From: Bacteroidaceae bacterium | GTDB lineage: Bacteria; Bacteroidota; Bacteroidia; Bacteroidales; Bacteroidaceae | DNA: 33,256 nt | NCBI GenBank assembly: GCA_024697945.1 | Contig: JAILRU010000102.1 | Coordinates: 1 to 33,256 of the forward strand | Direction: 5' to 3' | Shown here: positions 26,010 through 33,256 of the stretch, one piece after another | How the letters are laid out: the number at the start of each line of letters is the position of its first letter | How positions within the stretch are numbered: the first letter of the stretch is position 1 | Program-made: the position numbers and the translations under genes | Notes under the pieces: model-generated | Told to the model about the DNA's origin: nothing | Databases searched by the model: none | What the model saw: only the letters and a program-made list of their open reading frames with translations

Positions 26010-26124
26010 CAACAAAATATGAAAAGTGAAAAATGAAAAGTGAAAAAAAATGCTTTTATTTTAACATTTTAACATTTTAACGTTCTATCATTTCAATTTT
26101 TCACCTTTATTCTGAGGCTTTGGC

Positions 26125-26898
26125 TCAAACATGCTTTTCGATTCCACTGCGTTTTTCGCGGCTATATGAGCGATATTCATCGAGCGGAATTTCTACATTC
26201 GGTTCAACAAGAGCACCCACCTGTTGCAAACGGAAACACAGATATTTGATGTCGATGCCACGGGCTTGCCACATACTCTCATAGTATGTTTGAATGGAGG
26301 AGGCTTCTTCCCCCATCTCCTCCCGAGAGGATGAGGGGCTATAGAGATTACGAGTTTTAAAGACAACTTCGATGCCGTTGGTGCGCAACATCTCTTCGGT
26401 GTAGGTAAAAAGGAAATTGGAGTCTGTCTTGAGATGGATGAGTCCGCCGTCAATCAGGAACCGCCTGTATCGCTCCAGGAAATAGGTGCTGGTCAGTCGC
26501 TTGGTAACTTTCTTCATCTGAGGGTCGGAGAATGTAAGCCATATCTCGCTGACTTCATTCGGAGCGAAGAAGCGATGAATAAACTCGATGTTGGTACGCA
26601 GGAAACCGACATTCTTCATCCCGCTCTGCAAAGCTTCCTTGGCACCTGTCCACATTCGAGCACCCTTGATGTCAACACCAATGAAGTTCACCTCAGGCTT
26701 CTGTCGCCCAAGTCCTACTGTATATTCGCCTCGTCCACAGCCAAGCTCAAGAACGATTGGATTCTCGTTGTGGAAGAAATCCTCGCGCCATCGGCCCTTC
26801 AGAGGAAATTCCTCCTGCATGACGGCAGCCATCGGACACTCCACAACAAGAGGGTTCTGCGCCATCTCGGCAAACTTTGCCAGTTTACCTTTGCTCAT
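26125..26898 (-). CDS. trmB: tRNA (guanine-N7-)-methyltransferase
   Basis: Adds a methyl group to N7 of G46 in tRNA variable loops, using SAM. The Rossmann SAM site [15 protein letters not shown] starts near residue 48, [16 protein letters not shown] follows, and [12 protein letters not shown] carries the catalytic-region motif (usually FPDPQ; here FSDPQ). [17 protein letters not shown] is also typical. Length is 257. Between TRNLY and IQTYYE there is an extra [15 protein letters not shown] segment encoded by a GC-rich palindromic repeat. The ATG overlaps the stop of the upstream coiled-coil gene by one base (TAATG), so translation is coupled. Confidence 0.95.
   Translation of the reverse strand: MSKGKLAKFAEMAQNPLVVECPMAAVMQEEFPLKGRWREDFFHNENPIVLELGCGRGEYTVGLGRQKPEVNFIGVDIKGARMWTGAKEALQSGMKNVGFLRTNIEFIHRFFAPNEVSEIWLTFSDPQMKKVTKRLTSTYFLERYRRFLIDGGLIHLKTDSNFLFTYTEEMLRTNGIEVVFKTRNLYSPSSSREEMGEEASSIQTYYESMWQARGIDIKYLCFRLQQVGALVEPNVEIPLDEYRSYSREKRSGIEKHV
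26310..26339. repeat. Palindromic repeat inserted in frame in trmB
   Basis: CCCCCATCTCCTC (26310-26322) pairs imperfectly with GAGGATGAGGGG (26327-26338) around a CCGA-like loop. It encodes the extra [12 protein letters not shown] segment. It is similar in base composition and arrangement to the copies in the Kelch-symporter gene. Confidence 0.6.
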
Positions 26899-27773
26899 TA
26901 TTTGTCAAACGAGAAGTGCGTCGTACCGATGTTCTGTCCGTCGGCAAAAATGTCAACGCGGTAGTTGCCGGCACTCAGTGCCTCGGCAACGTCCCAATAA
27001 ACCACTACACTCTGTTCCTCGCCGGTATATTCGATATCCTTGCGGATACTATACTCCAACTGACGATTCTCGTAAGCGAAAGTACCTCCCTTGGAGAGGA
27101 CATCTCCCGTCGGTGTCGTGATGCGAACATAGATGCTGCGTATGCCAGTAGCAGTAGTGACATTACGTGCGATGCTGAAGCTGATAACAAACTTCTTGAC
27201 ATCCTTAATCTTTTTGGCAACCTTGCCTTTCTTGTTGCGGCCTTCGGCATGGATGCCTGTCGCATCCAGCTGACTGGCAATTGCCACTTTGTCGGACAAC
27301 GTCTCGTTTTCGCTCGAGAGATTCGAGATGTGTTGCTGGGCCTGCTGGTTCTGTGTCTTGAGATTGGAATTCTCCTGAGTCAGAGCCTCGTTCATACGGT
27401 TGAGGGAGTCAATCTGTAGCACATAGCTGCGAAGAACCTGGCGCAGAGTAGCAAGTTCTTTCTTCAGACGCATGATTTCAGCTGCATCGCTACTCTTCAC
27501 ACGCTTCAGCTCCTCCAGCAATTCCTCTGTGCGCTTCTGCTCCTGTTCGAGCTGGGCGACAAGCGAGTCGTTGTTGATTTGCATCTTCATCTCATTATAC
27601 TGCATAGCGAACTGCTCGTATTCGTTTTCCATCTCCTGTTTGTCCATCTCCGCCAATTCGAGCATCTGCTGGCTTTCAAGCATTTGTTCGCGCATCGTAT
27701 AAAGAAGAAAGCCTATAACAAGGGCTACAACAATTGCAACCAAGGCAAGTGTAATCTTCAGTTTCTTGTCCAT
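26898..27773 (-). CDS. Membrane-anchored coiled-coil protein, unknown function
   Basis: A 291-residue protein with one N-terminal membrane span ([20 protein letters not shown], about 7-26), then a long Glu/Gln/Leu-rich coiled coil (about 28-175), a basic linker ([17 protein letters not shown]) and a C-terminal beta domain (about 190-291) with [12 protein letters not shown] and [13 protein letters not shown]. Topology would put the coiled coil and beta domain in the periplasm. Proteins of this layout are conserved in Bacteroidales and sometimes annotated as division or partitioning proteins without evidence. It is the first gene of a two-gene unit with trmB, and its stop overlaps the trmB start. 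A -7 box lies 41 bases upstream. Confidence 0.8.
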   Translation of the reverse strand: MDKKLKITLALVAIVVALVIGFLLYTMREQMLESQQMLELAEMDKQEMENEYEQFAMQYNEMKMQINNDSLVAQLEQEQKRTEELLEELKRVKSSDAAEIMRLKKELATLRQVLRSYVLQIDSLNRMNEALTQENSNLKTQNQQAQQHISNLSSENETLSDKVAIASQLDATGIHAEGRNKKGKVAKKIKDVKKFVISFSIARNVTTATGIRSIYVRITTPTGDVLSKGGTFAYENRQLEYSIRKDIEYTGEEQSVVVYWDVAEALSAGNYRVDIFADGQNIGTTHFSFDK

Positions 27774-27813
27774 TTATTACGTATTTAATTGTCCTTATTT
27801 CATTTTCAAGGGA

Positions 27814-27821
27814 CAAAGATA
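27814..27821 (-). promoter_or_regulatory. -7 box of the coiled-coil protein and trmB unit
   Basis: On the minus strand TATCTTTG fits TAnnTTTG. A TTTG lies 22 bases upstream, slightly beyond the usual spacing. Confidence 0.5.
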
Positions 27822-27887
27822 ATAAAAAGTTCGGAAATAGACACAAAAAAAGGCCTAGAAGTTCTCCTGTAATGCAAAAACTGACTT

Positions 27888-28913
27888 TTATTGCTCTTTC
27901 TTCTCGGTAATCAGACGCCTTGCCTCCTCTATCATCGAATCCCTACCCTCGACAGCAAGAACATCGTCCAATGTCACATAAATATCAGGCTCTATGCCAA
28001 ACTCTATCTGTTTCATTCGAGCGTCATAATAGGGACTGGCACTGAAACGTACACTCCAACCTATGGGCAGTTCACTGGAGAAAGGCAGCCCAGAGCCACC
28101 ACCTGTCTGGTCGCCAATGATAGTGACAAGGGGCATCTCGTTCATGTTGCGAACAAAAGTGTTGGCTGCGCTATAGCACGAACGGTTGACAAGCAAGACC
28201 ACCGGCTTCTGCCACCTGATGCCGTTGCTTGGAGTAATGTATTCAGCCTGTGGCTCGGAAAAGTCATCATGACCTGTGCCTGTTTTGTGACACACATAAC
28301 CGACCAGCACTTTCTCGTTGGTAAATCGACGGGAAAGACGCTCTGCATTGCTGAGTTCTCCACCTCCATTACCGCGAATATCAAGTATCATACCGTTGCA
28401 CAGACGCAGATAGCTGAGCATGTCACTGAGATTACCATCACCGATGTCGTTTGAAAAACTCTCATAAACAACGTATGCGATATTGTCAGGCAAAATGGTG
28501 TATTTCAATCCACTCCCTATATGATAGTCTGTGCCGAGATACTGCTTCCGAAGTTCTATGTCAAGGTTCTCAGGATAGTCCTCTTTCCATGACCAGTTCC
28601 TGCCCAAATCCAGGCTTGTGGAGATGTTTACATGCCCGTCCCTCAATTCAGAAAGCATCTGACAGAGCACTTCAAAAAGCTGCACTCGTGACATTTTAGG
28701 ATTTAGTTTGGCACTATATTTTGCATGGAGGTCTGCCCATTTAATGCCGAGTTGCTGCTCTTTATAGGTCAGAAAACAATAACGCTGGTCAATAAGTGTC
28801 CAAAGGGCGTCAAGATTACCCTGAGGCGTCTCGTCATACGAATATTCGCTTTGCTGACAGGATATCAGAAATGTAGAAATGAAAACAATTAGAAATATGG
28901 AAAGTTTTCTCAT
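27888..28913 (-). CDS. S41-family peptidase lipoprotein
   Basis: A 341-residue lipoprotein. The lipobox FLISC puts lipidated Cys at residue 19, so it is anchored in the outer or inner membrane facing the periplasm. The S41 (C-terminal processing/tricorn core) signature LDIRGNGGG is at 177-185, and NRSCYSAANTF places the likely nucleophile at Ser248. The lysine of the classical Ser-Lys CTPs is replaced by the GDQTGGGSG segment, while RDGH (His94) is present, as in Ser-His tricorn-type members. No PDZ domain is evident. The substrate is unknown. It is the last gene of the parC-DUF3316-S41 run, 7 bases after the DUF3316 gene. Confidence 0.88.
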   Translation of the reverse strand: MRKLSIFLIVFISTFLISCQQSEYSYDETPQGNLDALWTLIDQRYCFLTYKEQQLGIKWADLHAKYSAKLNPKMSRVQLFEVLCQMLSELRDGHVNISTSLDLGRNWSWKEDYPENLDIELRKQYLGTDYHIGSGLKYTILPDNIAYVVYESFSNDIGDGNLSDMLSYLRLCNGMILDIRGNGGGELSNAERLSRRFTNEKVLVGYVCHKTGTGHDDFSEPQAEYITPSNGIRWQKPVVLLVNRSCYSAANTFVRNMNEMPLVTIIGDQTGGGSGLPFSSELPIGWSVRFSASPYYDARMKQIEFGIEPDIYVTLDDVLAVEGRDSMIEEARRLITEKKEQ

Positions 28914-28920
28914 CCTCTTA

Positions 28921-29862
28921 TTATCTTATTTTCATGAGTTGGAAGTGTCGCACAAAGCCAAACATAAAAGAATGGCTGATGTCATGATATTTGAGGCTTT
29001 GCGTATTTGATTGTCGGATATCGCAGAGGTAACCGATGCGTAGGGTAATACGACGCAGGCAAAAATCCAATGTCAACAACTGGCAAAGACTACATGCATT
29101 ACCCAAATGGGCACAGACAATATCATGACCAACGCCTTGTTGCGATATCTCATAGTAACTTTCACCAAACTCAGGGCTGAACATCAAACCAATCATGGGA
29201 AGATCTGCCTGATAACTGGCTCGCATAGGAATATGCCAGAGACTGAACGAATAATCGGCCCCTGCTGAGAGAGAGAGGTCAATACTGAAACGCCCTTGTG
29301 CCGGATTGTTACCGTTTCGACTGTTATAGAGGAAACCCAGGTCTGCGCCCACTAAAGTGCCCCCTTTCAGATCCAGATTGGTCACTGGTGAATAGTGATA
29401 GTGCCAGCCGGCATCATAGGCAAGACGTCCGCCCTTATAATCAGCTGTGCCGGCAGGATTGTCAGTAGAAGTATATGCACCATAAAAGGAACTTTGAAAG
29501 GAGATATGGCGGTTGGTCATACGTGTCATTCGCTCACTTCGGGTCAGAAAAGAGACCTGCAACCCGGTATATTCCATTGGCGAGAGATAGGAGTCGAACT
29601 GATTTGTCCTTCCTACACCGAAGAGTAAGGTCCTTGCCGTCGGACTTCTTTTTGGAACAGGTTCCAACGCTGTTTGTTCAGCATGTAACATTGTTGGTAT
29701 CAGCAATATAAGAAGCAGGAAGAAGTTAAAGAAGTTAAAGAAGTTATGGGGAGTGATATGACGATGCTTGGGGACGCCGTATTTTAAGATGCAAAAACTA
29801 ACGTCCTTTAGCTTCCCAAGTGAGCGAAGCGAACCAACTTCTCTTACTTCTTTAATTTTCAT
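28921..29862 (-). CDS. DUF3316 outer-membrane beta-barrel-like protein
   Basis: A 313-residue DUF3316 protein of Bacteroidetes, function unknown. From residue about 60 the sequence matches the family pattern: LFGVGRTNQFDSYLSPMEYTG, RMTRMTNRH, YNSRNGNNPA, PMIGLMFSPEFGESYYEI and a C-terminal HSFMFGFVRHFQ strand, consistent with a small beta-barrel. The signal sequence NFFNFFLLLILLIPTMLHA is preceded by about 40 residues that the family does not normally have. These derive from low-complexity and repeat-like DNA (29715-29860), including a GAAGTTAAA repeat that encodes NFF units. The ATG at 29862 lies 15 bases after the parC stop. The true start could be a non-ATG codon nearer the signal peptide. 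Confidence 0.8.
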   Translation of the reverse strand: MKIKEVREVGSLRSLGKLKDVSFCILKYGVPKHRHITPHNFFNFFNFFLLLILLIPTMLHAEQTALEPVPKRSPTARTLLFGVGRTNQFDSYLSPMEYTGLQVSFLTRSERMTRMTNRHISFQSSFYGAYTSTDNPAGTADYKGGRLAYDAGWHYHYSPVTNLDLKGGTLVGADLGFLYNSRNGNNPAQGRFSIDLSLSAGADYSFSLWHIPMRASYQADLPMIGLMFSPEFGESYYEISQQGVGHDIVCAHLGNACSLCQLLTLDFCLRRITLRIGYLCDIRQSNTQSLKYHDISHSFMFGFVRHFQLMKIR

Positions 29863-29877
29863 TTGTCCACTCTACAC

Positions 29878-32574
29878 TTAGAAATCCAGCCTTAGTTGGC
29901 CGTTCATCTCGTCTGCTATATCCTGCTGACTCTTCCCGTCAAAAGGATCGGATTCTTGTTCAAAATCCTCCACAGAAGAAGACTGTTCCACTTCATCCTC
30001 TCCATTCTCTCCTCCTTCAGATGGGTCGGGAGAAACTTCCGGGAAACGTAATGGCTCTAACTCTTCCACCTTTCCAATATGCAACGTTGTGATGCGCTTG
30101 CCGATTGCCTTGAAACTCTTTATGCCGACAAACGACTCTGCATCAACTTCAATCGGTTCGCGGAAACTATCTACACCGCTCATGGTAACAAGCACTCTTG
30201 GATAGGCGGTATCAGTGACAAGCATCAGATTCTCTGCAGGCATCTCGTTCATGAAGTTCTGAACACGGGATGTAGCTTCAAGGCGGAAACGCTTCAAGTA
30301 CAAGTAATTGCTCTGTGCACTATTGAAGTATATGCAGGTCCACACTTTGCTTGCATCGTACTTCTCTATGCAAAAGATGTTGTCTTCGTAGTGATTGTTA
30401 ACATCGAAATTCGTCAAATAGAAGCGACCATCAGCGAGCACAACAAGAACCTGTTCATCCCCATCGAATTCGCCCAGATATTTACCTTGACCATCATAGT
30501 TGAGTCGTTTGACATCGCTGTCGAACCAAACCTTGCGACCACCTAAGGTACTGCTTCCGTGACTCTTGAGTGTCACTTTACTTACATCAAGCTTGGTCAG
30601 AATGTTGCCTCTACTACTACGACCCTTAATGGAAATCTCGCTGAAGTCTTCATCGAAGAATACACGTTTGAGCTTGGGATTGGGCTTGAGGATAACCTTT
30701 ACAACCTCTGCCTCTCCATTGGGATTCGCGGTAAAGTAAAGCACGCGCGAACCGGGATTGCCTTGAGTAAGGTCATATTCTTTGTCGCGAGTCACAGAAG
30801 TAACATTAAAGCGTTTGATGAAGTTGATTCCCGTTTTTCCGTCACGATAGACAACATTATAAATCGTTCGCTCGTCATTCTTCCGGAAAACAGCTATGTG
30901 GATAACCTCTGCCTTCTTCTTGTCCTTCTTGCTGCGTTCAGTTTCTCCAATAAAGAGCTTTTCTGCAATACGGACAATCTTGTAAGTACCATCGCGGTAG
31001 AAGATGATAACATCATCAATATCGGAGCAATTAGAAACGAACTCGTCCTTCTTCAATGAAGTGCCGATGAAGCCATCTTCCCGATTAATAAAGAGCTTTT
31101 CATTGGCTTCCACGACCTTAGCTGCAGTGATGGTGTCGAAGTTGCGAATCTCGGTCAAACGCGGATGTTCTTTGCCATACTTCTCTTTGATGAAACGGAA
31201 CCAGTCGCAGGTAACCTCCACCATATTCTTCAGTTCACGGTCAATCTGCTTTATCTCATTCTTGATATGGGCGATATTCTCCTCTGCCTTGTCCTTGTTG
31301 AATTTTAAGATACGCGCCATCTTGATTTCCATCAGATGAAGGATGTCGTCTTTGGTCACCTCACGAATCATCTTCGGGTACCAAGGTGTCAGACGTTCGT
31401 CAATCCACTCACAGGCAACATCCATCGTCTTGGCCGACTCGAACTCTTTGTCTTTGTAGATACGCTCTTCAATGAAGATTTGTTCAAGGGTAGCAAAGTG
31501 AAGGCTTTCCAATAACTCTCCCCTACGAATGAGACGCTCCTGGCGAAGCAGTGCCAACGTATTATCTACACTGGAACGCAACACATCGCTCACGGAAAGG
31601 AAACAGGGCTTCCTATCCTGAATGACACAACAGTTTGGAGAAATACTTATTTCACAATCTGTACATGCATAGAGAGCATCGATGGTTTTGTCGCTGGATG
31701 CACCAGGAGTAAGGTGGATGAGTATTTCGGCAGAAGCAGCCGTCAGGTCTTCTACATTGCGAATCTTTATCTTTCCACGCTCATTGGCTTTCAGAATACT
31801 GTCGATAAAGGTGCTCGGTTTAGAAGCTGTACCTGTAGTCTTTCCGTATGGTATTTCTGTGATAGCGAGTGTCTTGTTGTCTCGTTTCTCTATCTTAGCA
31901 CGAACGCGGACAGAACCACCTCGTTGACCGTCATTATACTTCGAGACATCTATGCTACCGCCTGTCGGGAAGTCTGGATAGAGGTGAAACTCTTCGCCAT
32001 GCAGATAGCTGATAGCAGCATCACATATCTCAACAAGGTTATGAGGTAAAATCTTACAGTTCAGACCCACAGCAATACCCTCTGCACCTTGGGCAAGAAG
32101 CAGAGGAAATTTTACAGGCAATGCTACCGGCTCTTTATTACGACCATCATAACTCCACTTCCATTCGGTAGTCTTGGGATTGAAGACAACATCCAATGCA
32201 AACTTGGACAGACGTGCCTCAATATAACGCCCTGCTGCCGCATCATCACCAGTGATGATATTACCCCAGTTACCCTGACAATCGACAAGCAAATCTTTTT
32301 GCCCCAGTTGCACAAGGGCATCCTTAATACTGGCATCGCCATGAGGATGAAACTGCATTGTATGACCGACGATATTTGCCACCTTGTTGTATTTGCCGTC
32401 GTCCATACGTTTCATAGAGTGCATGATGCGACGCTGTACAGGCTTGAAGCCATCGGTGATATGTGGTACAGCTCGTTCCAAGATTACGTATGAAGCATAG
32501 TCAAGGAACCAGTTCTGATACATCTGGTTCAAGTGGTGTGTAATACCATCGATAGGAGTCACATTATCTGTCAT
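29878..32574 (-). CDS. parC: DNA topoisomerase IV subunit A
   Basis: Type IIA topoisomerase breakage-rejoining subunit that decatenates chromosomes with ParE. Winged-helix CAP motif FKPVQRRIMHSM is near residue 43; the catalytic tyrosine is Tyr117 in AAAGRYIEARLSKFA. A long coiled-coil region, LKFNKDKAEENIAHIKNEIKQ, lies near residue 430, followed by a divergent C-terminal domain. Length is 898, matching the Bacteroides subunit usually annotated as ParC (gyrase A has clear GyrA-box blades, absent here). The last about 70 residues are acidic and probably disordered, with PDPSEGGENGEDE. It leads a minus-strand run with DUF3316 and S41 genes and has a well-matched promoter. Gyrase A remains a less likely alternative. 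Confidence 0.88.
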   Translation of the reverse strand: MTDNVTPIDGITHHLNQMYQNWFLDYASYVILERAVPHITDGFKPVQRRIMHSMKRMDDGKYNKVANIVGHTMQFHPHGDASIKDALVQLGQKDLLVDCQGNWGNIITGDDAAAGRYIEARLSKFALDVVFNPKTTEWKWSYDGRNKEPVALPVKFPLLLAQGAEGIAVGLNCKILPHNLVEICDAAISYLHGEEFHLYPDFPTGGSIDVSKYNDGQRGGSVRVRAKIEKRDNKTLAITEIPYGKTTGTASKPSTFIDSILKANERGKIKIRNVEDLTAASAEILIHLTPGASSDKTIDALYACTDCEISISPNCCVIQDRKPCFLSVSDVLRSSVDNTLALLRQERLIRRGELLESLHFATLEQIFIEERIYKDKEFESAKTMDVACEWIDERLTPWYPKMIREVTKDDILHLMEIKMARILKFNKDKAEENIAHIKNEIKQIDRELKNMVEVTCDWFRFIKEKYGKEHPRLTEIRNFDTITAAKVVEANEKLFINREDGFIGTSLKKDEFVSNCSDIDDVIIFYRDGTYKIVRIAEKLFIGETERSKKDKKKAEVIHIAVFRKNDERTIYNVVYRDGKTGINFIKRFNVTSVTRDKEYDLTQGNPGSRVLYFTANPNGEAEVVKVILKPNPKLKRVFFDEDFSEISIKGRSSRGNILTKLDVSKVTLKSHGSSTLGGRKVWFDSDVKRLNYDGQGKYLGEFDGDEQVLVVLADGRFYLTNFDVNNHYEDNIFCIEKYDASKVWTCIYFNSAQSNYLYLKRFRLEATSRVQNFMNEMPAENLMLVTDTAYPRVLVTMSGVDSFREPIEVDAESFVGIKSFKAIGKRITTLHIGKVEELEPLRFPEVSPDPSEGGENGEDEVEQSSSVEDFEQESDPFDGKSQQDIADEMNGQLRLDF

Positions 32575-32605
32575 CTGTTTGAAGTATTGTAATCAATTAT
32601 TCCCA

Positions 32606-32636
32606 CAAAGGTAGGAATTTTCTGAAAAATACGCAA
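32606..32636 (-). promoter_or_regulatory. parC promoter
   Basis: On the minus strand TTG (32636-32634), 20 bases, TACCTTTG (32613-32606) match the Bacteroidetes -33/-7 pattern. It stands about 30 bases before the parC ATG. Confidence 0.75.
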
Positions 32637-32710
32637 GCGAAAAAGTGAAAATGAAAAGAGAAAAGGTAAAAATAGTTTCTAAACAGCCCAATGACCATTG
32701 TATAAATCGG

Positions 32711-33085
32711 CTAATAATACTTTGGACGGGGTCTAAAGGCATCCACAATATGCTCTATCCTACTCGCTTTATCATTATAAATAATACAAATAATATCAAA
32801 GCGGAAAGGGAAATCTATACGAAACGTTTTCATATAGGAATCCGCAGCCAGACAAATGCGGTGCTGTTTGCGGTTATCTACGGCAGAAAGTGGCGTTGTT
32901 ACAGATCCCACACGACGCGTTTTTACTTCGACAAAGATAACGGTATCATCTTTTGCGGCAATAATATCTATCTCCTTGTGTCCTTTGTTCGTCCAGTTGC
33001 GGTTTAAAATACAATAGCCATTTCCCTGCAGAAACTCGACCGCCATATCCTCGCCTTTGTGTCCCAAGTCATTATGTGCTGCCAT
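32711..33085 (-). CDS. YraN/UPF0102-family nuclease-fold protein
   Basis: A 124-residue protein of the UPF0102 (YraN) family, with a PD-(D/E)xK-type endonuclease fold and no firmly established role; it is often linked to DNA processing. Motifs: LGHKGEDMAVEFLQGNGY (start), NKGHKEIDIIA (Glu38, Asp40) and VIFVEVKTR (Glu53, Lys55), then RFDIICI near the C-terminus. The ATG at 33085 matches the family start; the frame runs upstream into the 5S rRNA and that part is not coding. It lies 30 bases after the rRNA-operon terminator, and no -7 box is visible in the gap, so transcription may rely on readthrough. Confidence 0.9.
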   Translation of the reverse strand: MAAHNDLGHKGEDMAVEFLQGNGYCILNRNWTNKGHKEIDIIAAKDDTVIFVEVKTRRVGSVTTPLSAVDNRKQHRICLAADSYMKTFRIDFPFRFDIICIIYNDKASRIEHIVDAFRPRPKYY

Positions 33086-33115
33086 AAATAATATTATTGT
33101 TATAGTGGTTGAACC

Positions 33116-33150
33116 AAAAAGCCCCGAGACATCAATGATGTTCGGGGCTT
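33116..33150 (-). terminator. rRNA operon terminator
   Basis: On the minus strand a stem of AAGCCCCGA with TCGGGGCTT, extended inside by ACATC/GATGT, is followed by TTTTT. It lies just downstream of the 5S gene on that strand. Confidence 0.9.
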
Positions 33151-33163
33151 CATTTGATAAAAA

Positions 33164-33256
<93 letters not shown>

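Overview
The window looks like a chromosomal segment of a Prevotella-like member of the Bacteroidales, at roughly 50% GC. The evidence is repeated promoters of the Bacteroidetes type (a TAnnTTTG -7 box, sometimes with TTTG or TTG 19-20 bases upstream), surface proteins ending in a type IX secretion-like C-terminal tail, BspA-like leucine-rich repeats, GLUG repeats, a DUF3316 protein and core genes close to Bacteroides orthologues. Assignments come from recognising sequences by eye; no database search was run.

Left part (1-4540). A palindromic element with 10-bp terminal inverted repeats fills bases 1-137. A minus-strand run follows: asnS, an RluB/RluF-type pseudouridine synthase with a repetitive N-terminus, and purB. 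AsnRS carries an unusual collagen-like Gly-X-Y insert.

Sialic acid region (4640-13500). On the plus strand lie nanA (lyase), a two-domain sialate O-acetylesterase, a Kelch mutarotase fused to a sodium:solute symporter, and an AGE-type ManNAc 2-epimerase. Together these could strip O-acetyl groups, convert sialic acid anomers, import the sugar, cleave it to ManNAc plus pyruvate, and epimerise ManNAc to GlcNAc. A BspA-like gene with its own promoter sits inside the cluster. The epimerase is followed by a three-domain acyl-activating enzyme, carrier protein and acyltransferase, then a hemolysin III/PAQR membrane protein.

Surface-protein region (16630-24000). A 1614-residue GLUG-repeat surface protein is followed after 6 bases by an overlooked 50-residue ORF and a strong terminator. 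Then come two decayed genes facing each other: a truncated AlbA/HATPase-type regulator and a frameshifted GLUG-LRR gene.

Right part (24070-33256). A secreted GH43-like domain is fused to a metallo-beta-lactamase-fold hydrolase. It is followed on the minus strand by tRNA-Asp(GTC), a two-gene unit (coiled-coil membrane protein then trmB), the unit parC, DUF3316 and S41 peptidase lipoprotein, then yraN, and the 3' part of a 5S rRNA preceded by its rRNA operon outside the window.

The points most worth follow-up are short GC-rich palindromic repeats inserted in frame in the Kelch-symporter and trmB genes, the collagen-like insert in AsnRS, the GH43-MBL fusion, the 50-residue ORF, and the terminal-inverted-repeat element at the left edge.
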